From Notamacropus eugenii (Eukaryota; Chordata; Mammalia; Diprotodontia; Macropodidae): a stretch of DNA of 64,000 nucleotides. Positions 43,027-53,985 of the stretch are shown here, one piece after another. Made by a program: the position numbers and the translations under genes. How positions within the stretch are numbered: the stretch's first letter is position 1; every line of letters starts with the position of its first letter. The notes under the pieces are model-generated. The model did not search any database and was not told the origin of the DNA. It saw nothing but the letters and a program-made list of their open reading frames with translations. Location of the stretch: contig NC_092878.1 in NCBI RefSeq assembly GCF_028372415.1, positions 2,755,501-2,819,500 on the forward strand, written 5' to 3'.

Positions 43027-43175
43027 ATGCATTTTTGTTTATTGTTCAATCTTTATCCTCCCTGATACATAAAATCCCAAAGCTTAAAGAGAGGGTCTTC
43101 ATAGAAAGACCTTACTAACATTCTACTATGGAATCTTGTCATGGTATGGAGGTGACCCTGGGTTCTCAGAAGCTT
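43027..43175. repeat. Local direct repeat, copy 1 (intron 3)
   Basis: Aligns with 43988-44075 plus 44803-44870. Both contain cctgatacataaaatcccaa (43061-43080; 44021-44040), then an A/G stretch, 'ctatgga...catggtat' and 'ttctcag'. About 80% similar by eye. Confidence 0.65.
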
Positions 43176-43499
43176 TGCCAGGTCCTTCATCAAGCAGGAA
43201 ACACTCTAAGTCTGGGTCTAGCAATGGACTGTTTGTCATCTGAGATTCAATTGAACTAATTTCTGGGAGGTTCAATGCTAACTAGAAGGTTGGCCATCAA
43301 GTAATGAATGTCTGGCTGGTGTTTGGCAACTCAAGCAGGCTATCTACTAAGAGGTCTGCAAGGATGAACCTCTTAAGTAACTGCATTAAATTTAGAAATC
43401 AAACCAAAATCAATGCTTTTTTCTCAAGGTAGCCTGTATGTAGTAAGAAGAGGCTCTGCATAGCAATTTCAATTATCCTTTCTAACTAGGTTATTTCAA

Positions 43500-43620
43500 T
43501 GAAGCAAAGAACCTTGGGCAAATCACCTCACCCCTCTGGGTCTGCTTCCTCATCTGTCAAATGACAGAGCTTAATTTGGGGATCTCGAAAGTCCCTTGTG
43601 GTTCTAGCGTTCTGTGACTC
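43500..43620 (+). mobile_element. MIR-like SINE
   Basis: aaccttgggcaaatcacctc and ttcctcatctgtcaaatgac. Confidence 0.7.
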
Positions 43621-43987
43621 TGACACACGACTAGGGCTGGCTGTAATATAAGCAAGAAGGAAATGTTACTCTTGTGTTTACAGGAGGCTTATGAGGACAC
43701 CTGACCCTCTAATAGTTCTCATCAGAAACTGCATACATATTTTGAGGGCTGAGGGTTGGCATAGCTGCCAAGGTATGTAATTTGCAACTGTTCGCCATGT
43801 GCTTCTCTGAATTCTAGTTTTAAGACTTATTTATGAAAAAGATTGAAAAGCCAAGTTCCGTGTGAATCTAGAAATCTCCATAAGAATGACAAGCAGTCTT
43901 AATCATATCTATAAACGGAAAATAGGATTTCTGTACCAGGCTTGGAAAATACTACTTATGTGAATGGACTAAAATATCAGAAACAAA

Positions 43988-44870
43988 TACATTCCTGTTC
44001 ATTGTTTGATCTTTATTCTTCCTGATACATAAAATCCCAAGGCCTGAAGATAGATCGTTACAAAGACATCTCCATTAACTATGGCCAAAGGGCTACAGAA
44101 TCATGTGTACCCTTTGACCTAGCAATACCACTACTAGTCTGTATCCCCCCAAAAATAAAAAAAAAAAAGGGAAAGGATTTATATGTACAAAAATATGTAT
44201 AGTAGCTCTTTTCTGAGGGTAGGTAAAGAATTGGAATTTTTGGAATTGGAATTGGAATTTGAGGGAATGCCCATCAGTTGGGGAATGACTGAACAAGTTG
44301 TGGCATATAATTATGATGGAATACTATTGTAGTATAAGAAATGATGAACAGGATGCTCTCAGAAAAACCAGAAAAGACTTGCATGGGTTGATACACAGTG
44401 AAATGTCCTGGGCACGAAGTAACAGCAACATGGTGAGATGATCAGCTGTGAGTGACTTGGTTATTCTGAGCAATAGAATGATCTATGACAACTCTGAAGG
44501 ATTTATGATCCCCAGAGAAAGAACTGAAGGTGTCTGAATACAGACTGAAGCATACTTTTTAAAAATTTCTTTATTTCTCTAGAGTTTGTTTTTATCTATG
44601 TTTTCTTTTACAACATGACTATGATGGATAAGTTTTGCATGACTCCACATACATAAAAGCTATATGGAATTGCTTGCCTTCCCACTGAGGAGGATTGGGG
44701 AGGGAGGAAGGGAGAGAATTTGGAACTAAAAACAAATGTAAAAAATTGTTTTTGTATGTAACTTGGAAAATACTAAATGAATTAAAAATATTAAAAACCC
44801 CCAAAGATCTCCATGAAAGTTCCCCTATGGAGCCTCTCATGGTATAGAGTATGGGCTTAGCTTCTCAGGG
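43988..44870. repeat. Local direct repeat, copy 2, split by L1
   Basis: Left part 43988-44075, right part 44803-44870, separated by the L1 at 44076-44802. It lies ~960 nt from copy 1. Confidence 0.65.
44076..44802 (+). mobile_element. 5'-truncated L1 3' end in intron 3
   Basis: It resembles the other L1 3' ends (ggctacagaatcatgtgtac, gatgaacaggatgctctcag) and ends in an A-rich tail. Flanking aaagacatctccat (44062-44075) and aaagatctccat (44803-44814) look like a target-site duplication with a 2-base indel. A short ggaatt tandem repeat lies at about 44232-44260. Confidence 0.82.
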
Positions 44871-45059
44871 AAGACGGGATTCCAAGTGAAACCTTGTTTT
44901 TCCTGATTACAAACCTTTACTCAATTTAGTGTAACCATTGGAGAAGGACTTGTAACAATGAAAGAGCCATGGCACCTAAATGAGATAACAGATGTAAAGT
45001 GCTCTGCAATCCTTCAAGCTCTCTCTCAAGACCAGAAGATATTTGCAGAAGATAGTAAC

Positions 45060-45275
45060 AATGGATGAAATAGCCCTTTCAGGTTTGCTACATTAGAGTC
45101 TCACAATAACCCAGTGAGGAAAATATGACAAGTATTATTATCCCCATGTTACAAATGAGGAAACTGAGGTGCAGAAGGACTTGGGGATTTGCCCCTAGTT
45201 ACTCAGCTGGTTAGTCTAAGAGGTAGAATCTGGATGGTTCTTCCTGATTCCAAGTCCAGCACTCTATCCAAATAT
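45060..45275 (-). mobile_element. L2-tailed CORE/MIR-like SINE
   Basis: tcacaataacccagtgagga, ttacaaatgaggaaactgag, gattccaagtccagcactct. Confidence 0.75.
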
Positions 45276-45456
45276 AATGCCTCATGAGAAGACAAGATGA
45301 CCACCCTCAATGAGATGAGCATCTAACAGTAGGCAGGGAATAAGAAGTCTATTCTCCAGAGACATCTCGGACCACAGCTTTCTTGATGGTGGGGGCCCTA
45401 AAAGCATGGTACACTGAGTAAGGCCAACCTTGATAAACTAGCAAAATGTGCACAAA

Positions 45457-45560
45457 ACCAGATTGTAAACTCATTGAGGGCAGGGATTGTCTTTGGCCTC
45501 CTTTTGTGCTTAGCAGAGCCTGGCATACAGCAGGTCCTTGATTGATATAAATGTAACATG
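45457..45560 (+). mobile_element. LINE-2 3' end
   Basis: gattgtaaactcattgaggg, agcagagcctggcatacagc. Confidence 0.78.
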
Positions 45561-46229
45561 AGTTTTGAAAGTCAAAGAAAGTAGTGCTGGTTTATTTTTA
45601 TTTTTTTGGAGGAGGTGGGGGAGGAGGTATTCTCTGACTTCTCTGTCATGGCCCAGAAATCTTATTCTTGGGTAAGATCTCATCCCCCACTCTGGCTCTC
45701 TGATTGGAGGGTGGGGATAAACTCCAAACTTTTATTTCATTAGAGAGCTCATCTCAGACATCTCATTTCGCACCTGGTGGCAGCACTTTGGGACTTCTTT
45801 GACTGACTCTTCCATCAAACCCTCCAGGTACAGTCTCAGTTTGGTAAAAGAAGAAAGAGTGACGGTTTTCACGTTAAGGGACAATGCAAAAGCTTGGTAC
45901 CACCTTCTCAATTTATATTATCCTTATGTATCTAGGGGAGAGGCAGTATGGCATAAAGGACAGAATGTTGGCCTCCAAGTCAACAACCTGGGTCCTCTCT
46001 GAGACATCCTGACCATGTGACCCTCGGCTTCCAGCAGACTTTCTTAAGACTAAGATGAGACCATACTATTTGTTGATTTGCATTGGCAGAGGGAGTTTCC
46101 TCAGTGGGAGTTTCCTCTTCCAATAAAGTGAGAAATGACCTACGGTACAAACTTCATACTTCAGGAGACTGTCAGCAACTCGAGGACACTTTTCACTGTG
46201 CCCCCAGCACAAAATGGTCCTGTTAGACT
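45561..46229. other. SLC27A2: Intron 3 stretch with one weak MIR
   Basis: A G/A-rich patch at 45608-45632 and a diverged sense MIR at 45938-46045 (gaggcagtatggcataaagg); otherwise unrecognised. Confidence 0.45.
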
Positions 46230-46333
46230 GTGACAACTTCAATAGCAGGGACTATTTTCTACGTTTCTTGGTATCTCAAGAGCACAGAGCCTGACACCTA
46301 ACATGCTTAATAAATACTGAATGATTGACTGAC
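46230..46333 (+). mobile_element. LINE-2 3' end
   Basis: aatagcagggactattttct, ccattgttaa-free end: acatgcttaataaatactga. Confidence 0.7.
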
Positions 46334-46692
46334 CTAGTATGTACTCAGCACAAGCTTGCTGAACTGAACTGCACTGAACTGGACAGCAGCCTTGGAAAAG
46401 GAAACAGGACAGAGGTGACCAGGGCATCTTCACTACACTTGGGAGTTCTTTAGGAAAGCTGTAGCAGGCATCCTATTGTCATAAAGTAGAAAGGGATGCA
46501 AAGAGGGAGAAATCAGATTCTGATGTCAGCAGGGAACAATTAAAGTCTTCTGGAAATGGTTAGATAATAAGCTCTGGAGTTTATAAATTGTTTTTAAACA
46601 TGGAGAGGGCCCTAAAGCATTTCAGAGCATCCTCCACTTTAATACATGATTCAATTTTCTGAAGATGTTCTAAGGAACTGGATATGAAAACC

Positions 46693-46914
46693 AGGGCAGC
46701 TAGGTAGCATGGTGGATAGAGAGCTGACCCTGGAGTCAGGAGGACCTGAGTTACAGTCTCAAACACTTACTGGCAAGTCATTTAACCTTTTTTTTGCCTC
46801 AGTCTCCTCATCTGTAAAATGAGCTGGAGAAGGAAATGGCAAACCACTCCAGTATCTCTGCCAAGAAAATCCCCAAATGGGGCCACAGAGAGAATGATTG
46901 AACAACAATATTAG
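46693..46914 (+). mobile_element. RTE-tailed SINE
   Basis: gggcagctaggtagcatggt, gcctcagtctcctcatctgt, tccccaaatggggccacaga. Confidence 0.85.
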
Positions 46915-47111
46915 AAACAGAAGGCTAGGAAAAATTGAGAACATTTTGTTTTTGTTTCAGAGAGTGTGGGAGACTTGATTGGCCATTTTCTCCTGTCAGA
47001 GAAATGGGGGACAAGGCCAATACCAGGAGTTTAAGGTTTATGAAGAACATTACAGCTTATGATGCTCTTTCCCCTCAATGACCCAATGATGCAGGCGACA
47101 CATGTATCATT

Positions 47112-47271
47112 GGGGCAAGTAGGTGGCACAGCAGATAGAACACTGGACCTGGAGTCAGGACAACCTGAGTTTAAATTCAGCCAAAGACACTCACCAGCTG
47201 TGCAACCCTATTAGGCTCAGTTTCCACATCTGTAAAATGAGCTGGAAATGGCAAACCACTCCAATATCTTG
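47112..47271 (+). mobile_element. RTE-type SINE, tail truncated
   Basis: gcaagtaggtggcacagcag, tttccacatctgtaaaatga, ggcaaaccactccaatatct; then cut by the next SINE. Confidence 0.8.
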
Positions 47272-47590
47272 TGGGGCAGCTAGGTGGTATGGTGGATAGA
47301 GCACCAGTGAAGGAGTCAGGAAGACCTGAGTTCAAATCTCACTTCAGACACTTGACACTCACTAGCTGTGTGACCTTGGGCATGTCACTTAACCCCAAGT
47401 GCCTCATCCTGGTTCATCTCCAGTCATCCTGATGAATATCTGGTCACTGGATTCAGATGGGTCTGGAGGAGAAGTGAGGCTGGGGACCTGCACAGCCCTC
47501 CCTCACTTAAAGTCAAGTGTAAGTCATGTCATCATTTCTCTGATGGCATGGTCTTCTTCAGCAATGAAGGATGAACACACATACACATGT
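47272..47590 (+). mobile_element. Composite SINE: common head plus family D tail
   Basis: The head (gcagctaggtggtatggtgg to cttaaccccaagtgcctca, 47272-47405) is the same as in RTE-tailed SINEs. It runs without a break into family D sequence (atctccagtcatcctgatga to tcagcaatgaaggatgaaca). Confidence 0.78.
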
Positions 47591-47830
47591 ACCACTGTCC
47601 CCCAATTTACAGATTTGTAAACTGAGTCTTAAAAAGGTAAAGGGACTTGCCGCAAGGTCACATATCTAATAAGCAGCAGAACTGGGGCTCAGACCAAGAA
47701 CATTAAACTGGAAATTAGTTGTTTAACAACACTGGTCAAATTTCTATGCCTTGGTTTCCTCCTTTGTAAAATGGGGAGGTAAGATTAGATAATTTTTATC
47801 ATCCCTTCCAATTCTAAATCTTTATGATGA
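47591..47830. mobile_element. Two opposed MIR-like SINE fragments
   Basis: 47595-47700 antisense (aatttacagatttgtaaact) and 47705-47830 sense (ggtttcctcctttgtaaaat). Confidence 0.65.
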
Positions 47831-48332
47831 TGGTTTTCAAATTTCTTTTTGCCCTCAACAGTATTTTCTGCCATGAGGAATTCCAGCACGTTGAATCTTT
47901 AAACTGATACAAATAAGAGTTTCTGGGAAGTAAGGTCTCCATGTACCTCACTTGCCTAGGCCTTGGGATTCCTCCATCTTTCCTTGCCTCTCTTACACTT
48001 TGTCACTCTCTTTCTTCACTTCCCTACAACTTGAATCAGAGGATGTAGCTTTGCATCTTTGTGGTGACCACCTCAACACCAATCCAGGGGAAGAAATGGC
48101 TGCTAAACTGCAGTTGGACATGTAGGCTGGGGAATGTGGGATTCTTGGCGTGTGGGGTGGATTTTCCCAGGCACACAAGAGAAACTCACAGCACACTCTC
48201 TGAGAATAACTTCTTTATGGTTTGTGATCGGACCCTTGACTCAGTAACCTTTCCATTAAGCCACAAACCCTTTAATGTTAGTCCTTTTGAGGTGCAGGTG
48301 TTGACTGAACTTGATGAAAAGGACAGGCTTAC

Positions 48333-48491
48333 CTTTTGCAATACATCCATGTAATCCAATCAAGAGGGCCGCACTGTGATACAAGGGCAGAGAAGTGTAG
48401 ATCACATCCTCTGAAGTGATATTGCTTGCGTAGAATAAGCCAGTGGCATACCATATGCGCCGATGATTGATCACTGCAGCTTTGGGGAGAC
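48333..48491 (-). CDS. SLC27A2: SLC27A2 exon 3
   Basis: 159 nt: two bases finish the split G, then 52 codons [17 protein letters not shown]...LHGCIAK, then one base. It completes the AMP-binding signature (TSGTTG-LPKAA) and contains the [10 protein letters not shown] segment typical of FATP acyl-CoA synthetases. The acceptor is tttgccaag and the donor gtaagc. Confidence 0.96.
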
Positions 48492-48565
48492 CTTGGCAAA
48501 GACAAAGCAGAAGGACTGACTAGGCCGAGGGAGCCCATCTGCAAACATACTCATAACTCACATAT

Positions 48566-48934
48566 ACAGGGCTTCAAGATTTGCGAAGCGCTTTCCTCAT
48601 CACCATCCTGTGAGGAGGCAGGTGCACGCAATAACAGATGACATTTATATAGCATTTTAATGATTGCAAAGTACATTCTATGCTGCATCTCATTTGATCT
48701 TCATTATAGTGCATTGAAGGCAGCTAGGTGGTGCAGCGCACTGCACTGGATAGAGCGCTGGACCTGGAGTCAGGCTCAGACCTGACCTCAGCGCAAGAAA
48801 ATCAGAAAGGAGAAAGGGACCAGATTATAAAGAGCTTTCAAGGCCAAAGAGAAGAGTTTGTATTTGATCCTGGAGATAATGGGAGAGTAGGAGGAAGCAA
48901 ACACACTAAGATCTATACTTTAGAAGTCTTGACA
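48566..48934. mobile_element. SINE and LINE-2 fragments after exon 3 acceptor side
   Basis: 48566-48715 antisense L2-tailed SINE ends (gcaaagtacattctatgctg); 48716-48790 a sense SINE head (ggcagctaggtggtgcagcg); 48795-48934 antisense LINE-2 (gtatttgatcctggagataa). Confidence 0.6.
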
Positions 48935-49053
48935 AACATCCCCAAGTCTCCCCATTCTTCAAAAACCTCCATCAGACTACCCCTGCTATTCATTGCCCAA
49001 TCTGATGGTCTTTTCTAATTTCTTATCTGCCTCAATCTGGTTTTTCTTCTTGT
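48935..49053 (+). mobile_element. LINE-2, left part
   Basis: C/T-rich L2 sequence that appears to resume at 49299 after a SINE. Confidence 0.5.
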
Positions 49054-49298
49054 TGAGTTGTGTTAATCATGTTTGATTCTCCATGAACCCATTTGGGGTT
49101 TTCTTGTCAAAGATAATGGAATGGTTTGCCATTTCCTTTTCCACTTCATTTTATAGATGAGGAAACTGAGGCAAACAGGGTTAAATGACTCGCCCAGGGC
49201 CACACAGTTATTAAGTGTCTGAGGTCAGATTTGAACGCAGAAAGATGAGTCCTCGTGACTCCAGACCGAGCACTCTACTGTACCACTTCGCTGCCCCC
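49054..49298 (-). mobile_element. RTE-tailed SINE
   Basis: catttggggttttcttgtca, tttatagatgaggaaactga, gggccacacagttattaagt, gtaccacttcgctgccccc. Confidence 0.85.
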
Positions 49299-49925
49299 TT
49301 CTCAACCTTCAAGCTGCTTCTTCTCAGTTGCCTTTGCTGATTCATCATCCAAATCATGTCTCCTAGTTGTGAATATTCCTAAGGCTCTGCCCCCCTACTC
49401 TTCTCTATCGTCTCTCTCGGTAACCTCATCAATTCCTATGTGTTTAATTATCATATCTATGACCATAATTTCCAGGCCCATTCTTTCCCCTGAGACACAA
49501 TACTGCCTCACTTGTTTTCTATTGGACATTTCAAACTAGATGAGCCAGAAACACTTTGTACTCACCACGTCCTTATTCAGTCAACTCCAGTATATTGCTA
49601 TTGCCTCTAGAATCAAACATAAATTCTACGGCTTAGTTTTTCTTTCTGGCCTCAGTGGACTTTACTCTCCTCTCACACTCTGCGATCTAGCCAGACCAGC
49701 TTCTCTTGCTCTCACACTCAAACAATACTCTGTGCCTCACTGCTGGCTCTCCCCATTCCTGCAATGCTCTCCCCATTCCCAGAATGCTCTCCCCATTCCC
49801 GGAATGCTCTCCCCATTCCCGGAATGCTCTCCCCATTCCTGGAATGCTCTCCCTTCTCACCTCTGTCTCATAATCTCTCTTTTAAGACACAGTTCAAGTA
49901 CCACCTTCTACAGGAAGCTCTAACA
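49299..49925 (+). mobile_element. LINE-2 portion with internal minisatellite
   Basis: tcctatgtgtttaattatca, attggacatttcaaactaga, attgcctctagaatcaaaca, taccaccttctacaggaagc follow the L2 order. Confidence 0.75.
49746..49853. repeat. 20-bp minisatellite, ~5.4 copies
   Basis: Unit gctctccccattcccggaat begins at 49746, 49766, 49786, 49806 and 49826, with a partial unit at 49846. It amplified from the LINE-2 phrase 'ggaatgctctccc'. Confidence 0.95.
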
Positions 49926-49939
49926 ATCAAAGATGATCC

Positions 49940-50110
49940 AAAGGTAAATGGACCATCATAGGAAGGAATGAGCTGAACCCCAGGTACCACCTTCCTGGAG
50001 GACTTTCAGGAGAGGCTGAACGAACACCTGTTAAGGAGGGGAGGGGAATTTCCGTTTAGGTATGGGTTGGACTGTATGACCCGTGAGCTTCAAAGCAGAG
50101 GTTCTGCTAG
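49940..50110 (+). mobile_element. CR1/L3-like LINE 3' tail
   Basis: tcctggaggactttcaggag and aggtatgggttggactgtat resemble the old LINE 3' end also seen at 40795-41320. Confidence 0.5.
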
Positions 50111-51221
50111 GTTTTGTACTGCAGTTCAATCTTTTGTGCACCTGCCTGTAGTTTTCCATGCTATATCTGAATAACAAACAAGAAGGCAAGTGGGCAGGAG
50201 GAGGCAGGGCAGGGAGTTTCTTCAATCACAAATTTATGTTCAGGAAAAGGAAACAAGAGGGCCCGACACTATGAACCAGAAAAGAAAGGGAAAGGAAAAC
50301 GAGAAGACTGAGGAGCCCGTCTAGGAGAAAGAAAGGGCTTTGTGGGTTGAGGTAGTCAGCAAGTGCTGCTGAAGCAGCTCCTCATCCCCACAGAATCATG
50401 GCCTCTAGATGGAGGGCGTAGTGGGGGAGAAAGTGTTCCAAATTAGAACTCTGATTAGTAGGAAATGCATTTTCCAATAGAACTTTGATGGCATAGGGTG
50501 GTTAGGCTCCATAGTGCAATACCACATTTCAGATACATTATCGCTTAAATAGACTGCCCTAGAAACCTCACCACGTATTATGTTTTTATGGGAAAACAAC
50601 TTACATAAAAACTTCTGTAGAGTAGAGGTCAAATAAGCATTCGTTAGGGATATTGTGTGTCTGAAGGGAAGGGGAATTCCTGTTTAGGTGTAAGTTCATA
50701 GGTTGGGAACAAAATGTACTTCAAAACTAAGTCAAAGTTCATATCCTTCCTGGCACAGTCAACCATCTCATCTCAGTGTAGCTCATTATCACTTGGGTCC
50801 CTGACATGACTGATGGGTATAATTTTTTTTTTTAGTGGTGGTGGTGGCAGAGAGGAAGAAATGACAGATCTTACAAGCTCTCTCTGGCTCATGTCCCTAC
50901 CCAGGGAAAACATGGACACATCAGCATTTGGGCTTGTTTTACCCTCTCTAAAAAAGGCCCTCAGCTTTCCTCATAAGCACTCAGGTGAAAAAGACATCCA
51001 ATATAGGACTGGTTTTACTTAATCCAACAAAAAGTGCAGAATAGGTTTGTACTGGGATCCCCGTCAATTAGAAAAACTCTCTTCCCTTTTCTACAGGGGC
51101 TTGAATAATCCTTTGTACTTTTGGTACTAAACTGGGTGGCTCAGGATCGCAAAGCGAGTTCATCTTTCTGCTTGTACTTGAACGGTTAACATGTAGAGAT
51201 AAATCCAAATGGTTACGTACA
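50111..51221. other. SLC27A2: Intron 2 stretch, ~1.1 kb, nothing recognised
   Basis: One short CR1-like echo at 50665-50720 (aattcctgtttaggtgtaag); otherwise no repeat, exon or RNA. Confidence 0.4.
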
Positions 51222-51290
51222 CAGGGTGTTCTAAAAGTCTTGATGCAGTTTTAATCTATTAAAGCTTAAAAATGTAATAAGACTTTTGGA
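51222..51290. mobile_element. Mariner-like palindromic MITE, intron 2
   Basis: A ~70-nt near-palindrome: cagggtgttctaaaagtctt at the left, taagacttttgga at the right, with ttaaagcttaaa at the centre. Length and structure are like MADE1-type mariner MITEs. The right end is eroded. Confidence 0.65.
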
Positions 51291-51326
51291 AAAGTATGTA
51301 TGTGTACATATATGTGTGTGTCTACT

Positions 51327-51422
51327 TACCTGATCTGTGGTAGTCTTTTGAACTTGCATTAGTCTGATCAGCCACAGTTAGACGCCCTGTACTCAACATG
51401 GTGATGTCTGTTTGGTCCTCCT
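51327..51422 (+). mobile_element. Unnamed LINE/SINE 3'-end fragment
   Basis: cctgatctgtggtagtcttt, tctgatcagccacagttaga, gtttggtcctcctcca. It ends in the same tcctcttcgagaatgaagg-like motif (eroded) as family D. Confidence 0.5.
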
Positions 51423-51718
51423 CCAATACTATCTATAGCTACATATTTACATATAGATATGTTTGTGTATGTGTCTATGCCCATCCATCTGTCTGTCTAT
51501 CTATCTATAAACATACCCCCACAGACATATTTGGCAAACTTGAAAAGAGTAGGAAGTAGAGTCAAATTGCCAAACTTCAAGGAATTGAGCAGCAGGTGGA
51601 TGGTGAGGAAAAAGGCAGCTAGAGTAGACAATCATTTTAAGGTTTTTGACAGTCAAAGAGTGAGGACACCTAGGACATAGTATTGAGGGGATGGAAATAA
51701 TGAAGGTGCAGTTTTAGA

Positions 51719-52098
51719 GAAACCTGGAAGTCTTGTATAAACTGATGTGAACAGAACTAGGATAATTCAGACAATAACGACAATGCTGTGAAGTCAAACA
51801 ACTTTGAAAGGCTTCATAGGATCTCTGAATGTGACACACAGTGACCAAGCAGCATTCTAGAGGACTCATGCTGAAACATACTATTTACCTCCTAACACAA
51901 AGGTGATGGATTCAGAATGCATATCGAGACAAATCGTTTTCTGGGATGTGGCCAATGCAGAAATTTCTTTTGTCTGGCTACATATTTATGTAATAGGGGT
52001 TTTGTTTTCTTTCCTTCTCAACGGTGTGGTGGTGGTGAGGGAAATGGGAGGGAGAGAAGGCAGGTTCTTATTGATTGATAAAAATTAAACTTAATTTT
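51719..52098 (+). mobile_element. Older L1-like 3' end
   Basis: Diverged match to L1 3' ends (agaaacctggaagtcttgta, actgatgtgaacagaactag), with a late purine-rich stretch and an A/T-rich end near 52090. No duplication identified. Confidence 0.6.
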
Positions 52099-52102
52099 TA
52101 AA

Positions 52103-52212
52103 AAGAATATAAGCTCCTTGAGGTCAAGGGCTGTTTTTGCCTTTCTTTGTATGACCCAGAATTTAGCATAGTGCCTGGCATACAGTAAGTGCATAATAAA
52201 TTCTTGTTGAGG
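52103..52212 (+). mobile_element. LINE-2 3' end
   Basis: ataagctccttgaggtcaag, agtgcctggcatacagtaag, cataataaattcttgttgag. Confidence 0.8.
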
Positions 52213-52668
52213 TAAACTTCAGAAAAACCCGGAAAGATTTATATGAACTGACGCTGAGTAAAGTGAGCAGAACCAGGAGAACTCTGTACACGGTAACAGC
52301 CACAGTGTACAAGGACTGTTTCTGACAGACTAAGCCTATCTCAGCAATGCAAGGACCTAAAACAATCCAAAGGACTCACGATGGAAAATGCCATCCACAA
52401 CCAGAGAAAGAACTATGGAGTCTGAATGCAGAACGAAGCAGACTATTTTCTTTTTTGTTTTGTTTTGTTTTTTTCCTCATGGTTTCTCCCATTCATTATA
52501 ATTCTTCTACACAACATGACGAATGTGAAAATAGGTTTAATAGGAATGTATATGCAGAGCCTATATCAGATTGCAGGCTGTCTTGGGGAGGGAAGGGGGA
52601 GAGAGAGGGAGAAATTTAAAACTTATGGAAGTGAGTGTTGAAAACTAAAAATAAATAAATTAACAAAA
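52213..52668 (+). mobile_element. L1 3'-end fragment in intron 2
   Basis: It starts at cttcagaaaaacccggaaag and follows the L1 3' UTR (gtgagcagaaccaggagaac, gagaaagaactatggagtct, a G-rich tract, an A-rich end). The flanks are LINE-2 3'-end sequence on both sides (cttgttgag / cttgctgac), suggesting insertion into the L2 piece at 52103-52212. Confidence 0.82.
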
Positions 52669-52669
52669 A

Positions 52670-53410
52670 ATAGCTTGCTGACTAGTAGACAATAGGAAAG
52701 AGGAGGGGAGAGGCTCAAGGGTACTGGTAAAGCGGGTGACTTTGGCAATGAAGGGCCAACTTTTCTTCAGAGATAAGAGTGAGGAGAGAGCTGATGAAGG
52801 GTTTTGAGGTATAGAGTGGGGGAGAGGGAGCAGTTCTCAAAAGATACGAGCGAGCAAGTAAGTCATGTCTCCATTCAATTTTTGTCCCATCCCCTCATTC
52901 ACAGAGGACTTATGGGACATGTAGGTAGGAAGAGATCTGCTTCTAGATGTGAGGGGACACATGGTCTCTGAGGAAGGTGGAGTTTCCGAACTGCATGTAG
53001 GACCATTTAATTTACAAATATCCACTGTTCCCACAGAACACCAAAGAACTAGGACTGGAAAAAGATGTTAAAATGGTGACAGAGTTCTAACGGGGAAGGC
53101 CAAATATGAGGACCTTGCCCTTGTAAATCCTAGAGGGATATATGTAGCAGAGAAAGACTAAGACACCAGGCCTAATGCAGTTCTGGCCAGATGTTAGACA
53201 CCTGCCAAACTGATTAGGATTTCAAATACCAAGTCTATTGTACCATCTGTTCTGATATATCTTTTGGGTATATTTTATCACTTGCCTTTTTGGGATCTAA
53301 TTACTGAGCTGGTACCATTTGTTAATTCAGTCCAGTCCCTGGGAATACAGATCTATGGATTTTAACTACCTGCCTTATTTCAGTGGTTGTGCCATAATGC
53401 ATGGTTAATA
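52670..53410. other. SLC27A2: Intron 2 stretch, little recognised
   Basis: 52680-52830 may be an antisense LINE-2 remnant (gggttttgaggtatagagtg); the rest is unrecognised. Confidence 0.35.
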
Positions 53411-53414
53411 ATTG

Positions 53415-53440
53415 CCACCACCACCACCACCACCACCACC
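53415..53440. repeat. (CCA)n trinucleotide repeat
   Basis: About eight or nine CCA units followed by CATCAT. Confidence 0.9.
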
Positions 53441-53639
53441 ATCATCCTCAGCTCCTTGGTGTTTGGAGAAAGATCAGCACAGCAGTGCTGTCTTCTATCA
53501 TCAAAAGACCTTGTAGGATGGAGACTCCAACCGACTGATACCTTTGGACAGCAAATATTGACTTCTTCCACTCTACCTACTGATTTGGAGTCGCTGTCTC
53601 CAGAGACAAAAACCTCTCCTCCCCCTTTCATACTCACAT

Positions 53640-53948
53640 CTTTCCTGGCTCCATTCCTGACTCCATGTACTTTTCCATGTCTATACGATCAGCCTTCTCA
53701 ACCTAGAGTTGTCTCTGACTCCCTTGGTCCTCTCTTCTGACTGGTGAGTTCTTCCCTAGAACCTCTATTTAAGGAAGTGCCCAGGTCAGCCAGGCTTGTT
53801 TCTCTCCTAGATCCATTCCTTCCTCTTTGGACTCTTTCACTGTCTTTTCTCCATCAGCAGTCCCTTGCTGTTTTTCAGCTATTTTTTCTGAATTATTTTT
53901 TTCTTTCTGTGCTATAAACTTCTTGTGGTTAGGGACTGTCTTTTTTTC

Positions 53949-53985
<37 letters not shown>

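Noticed and set aside
49540..49961. Proline-rich repeated peptide in two frames
   Set aside because: Produced by a 20-bp minisatellite in LINE-2; the period is not a multiple of three.
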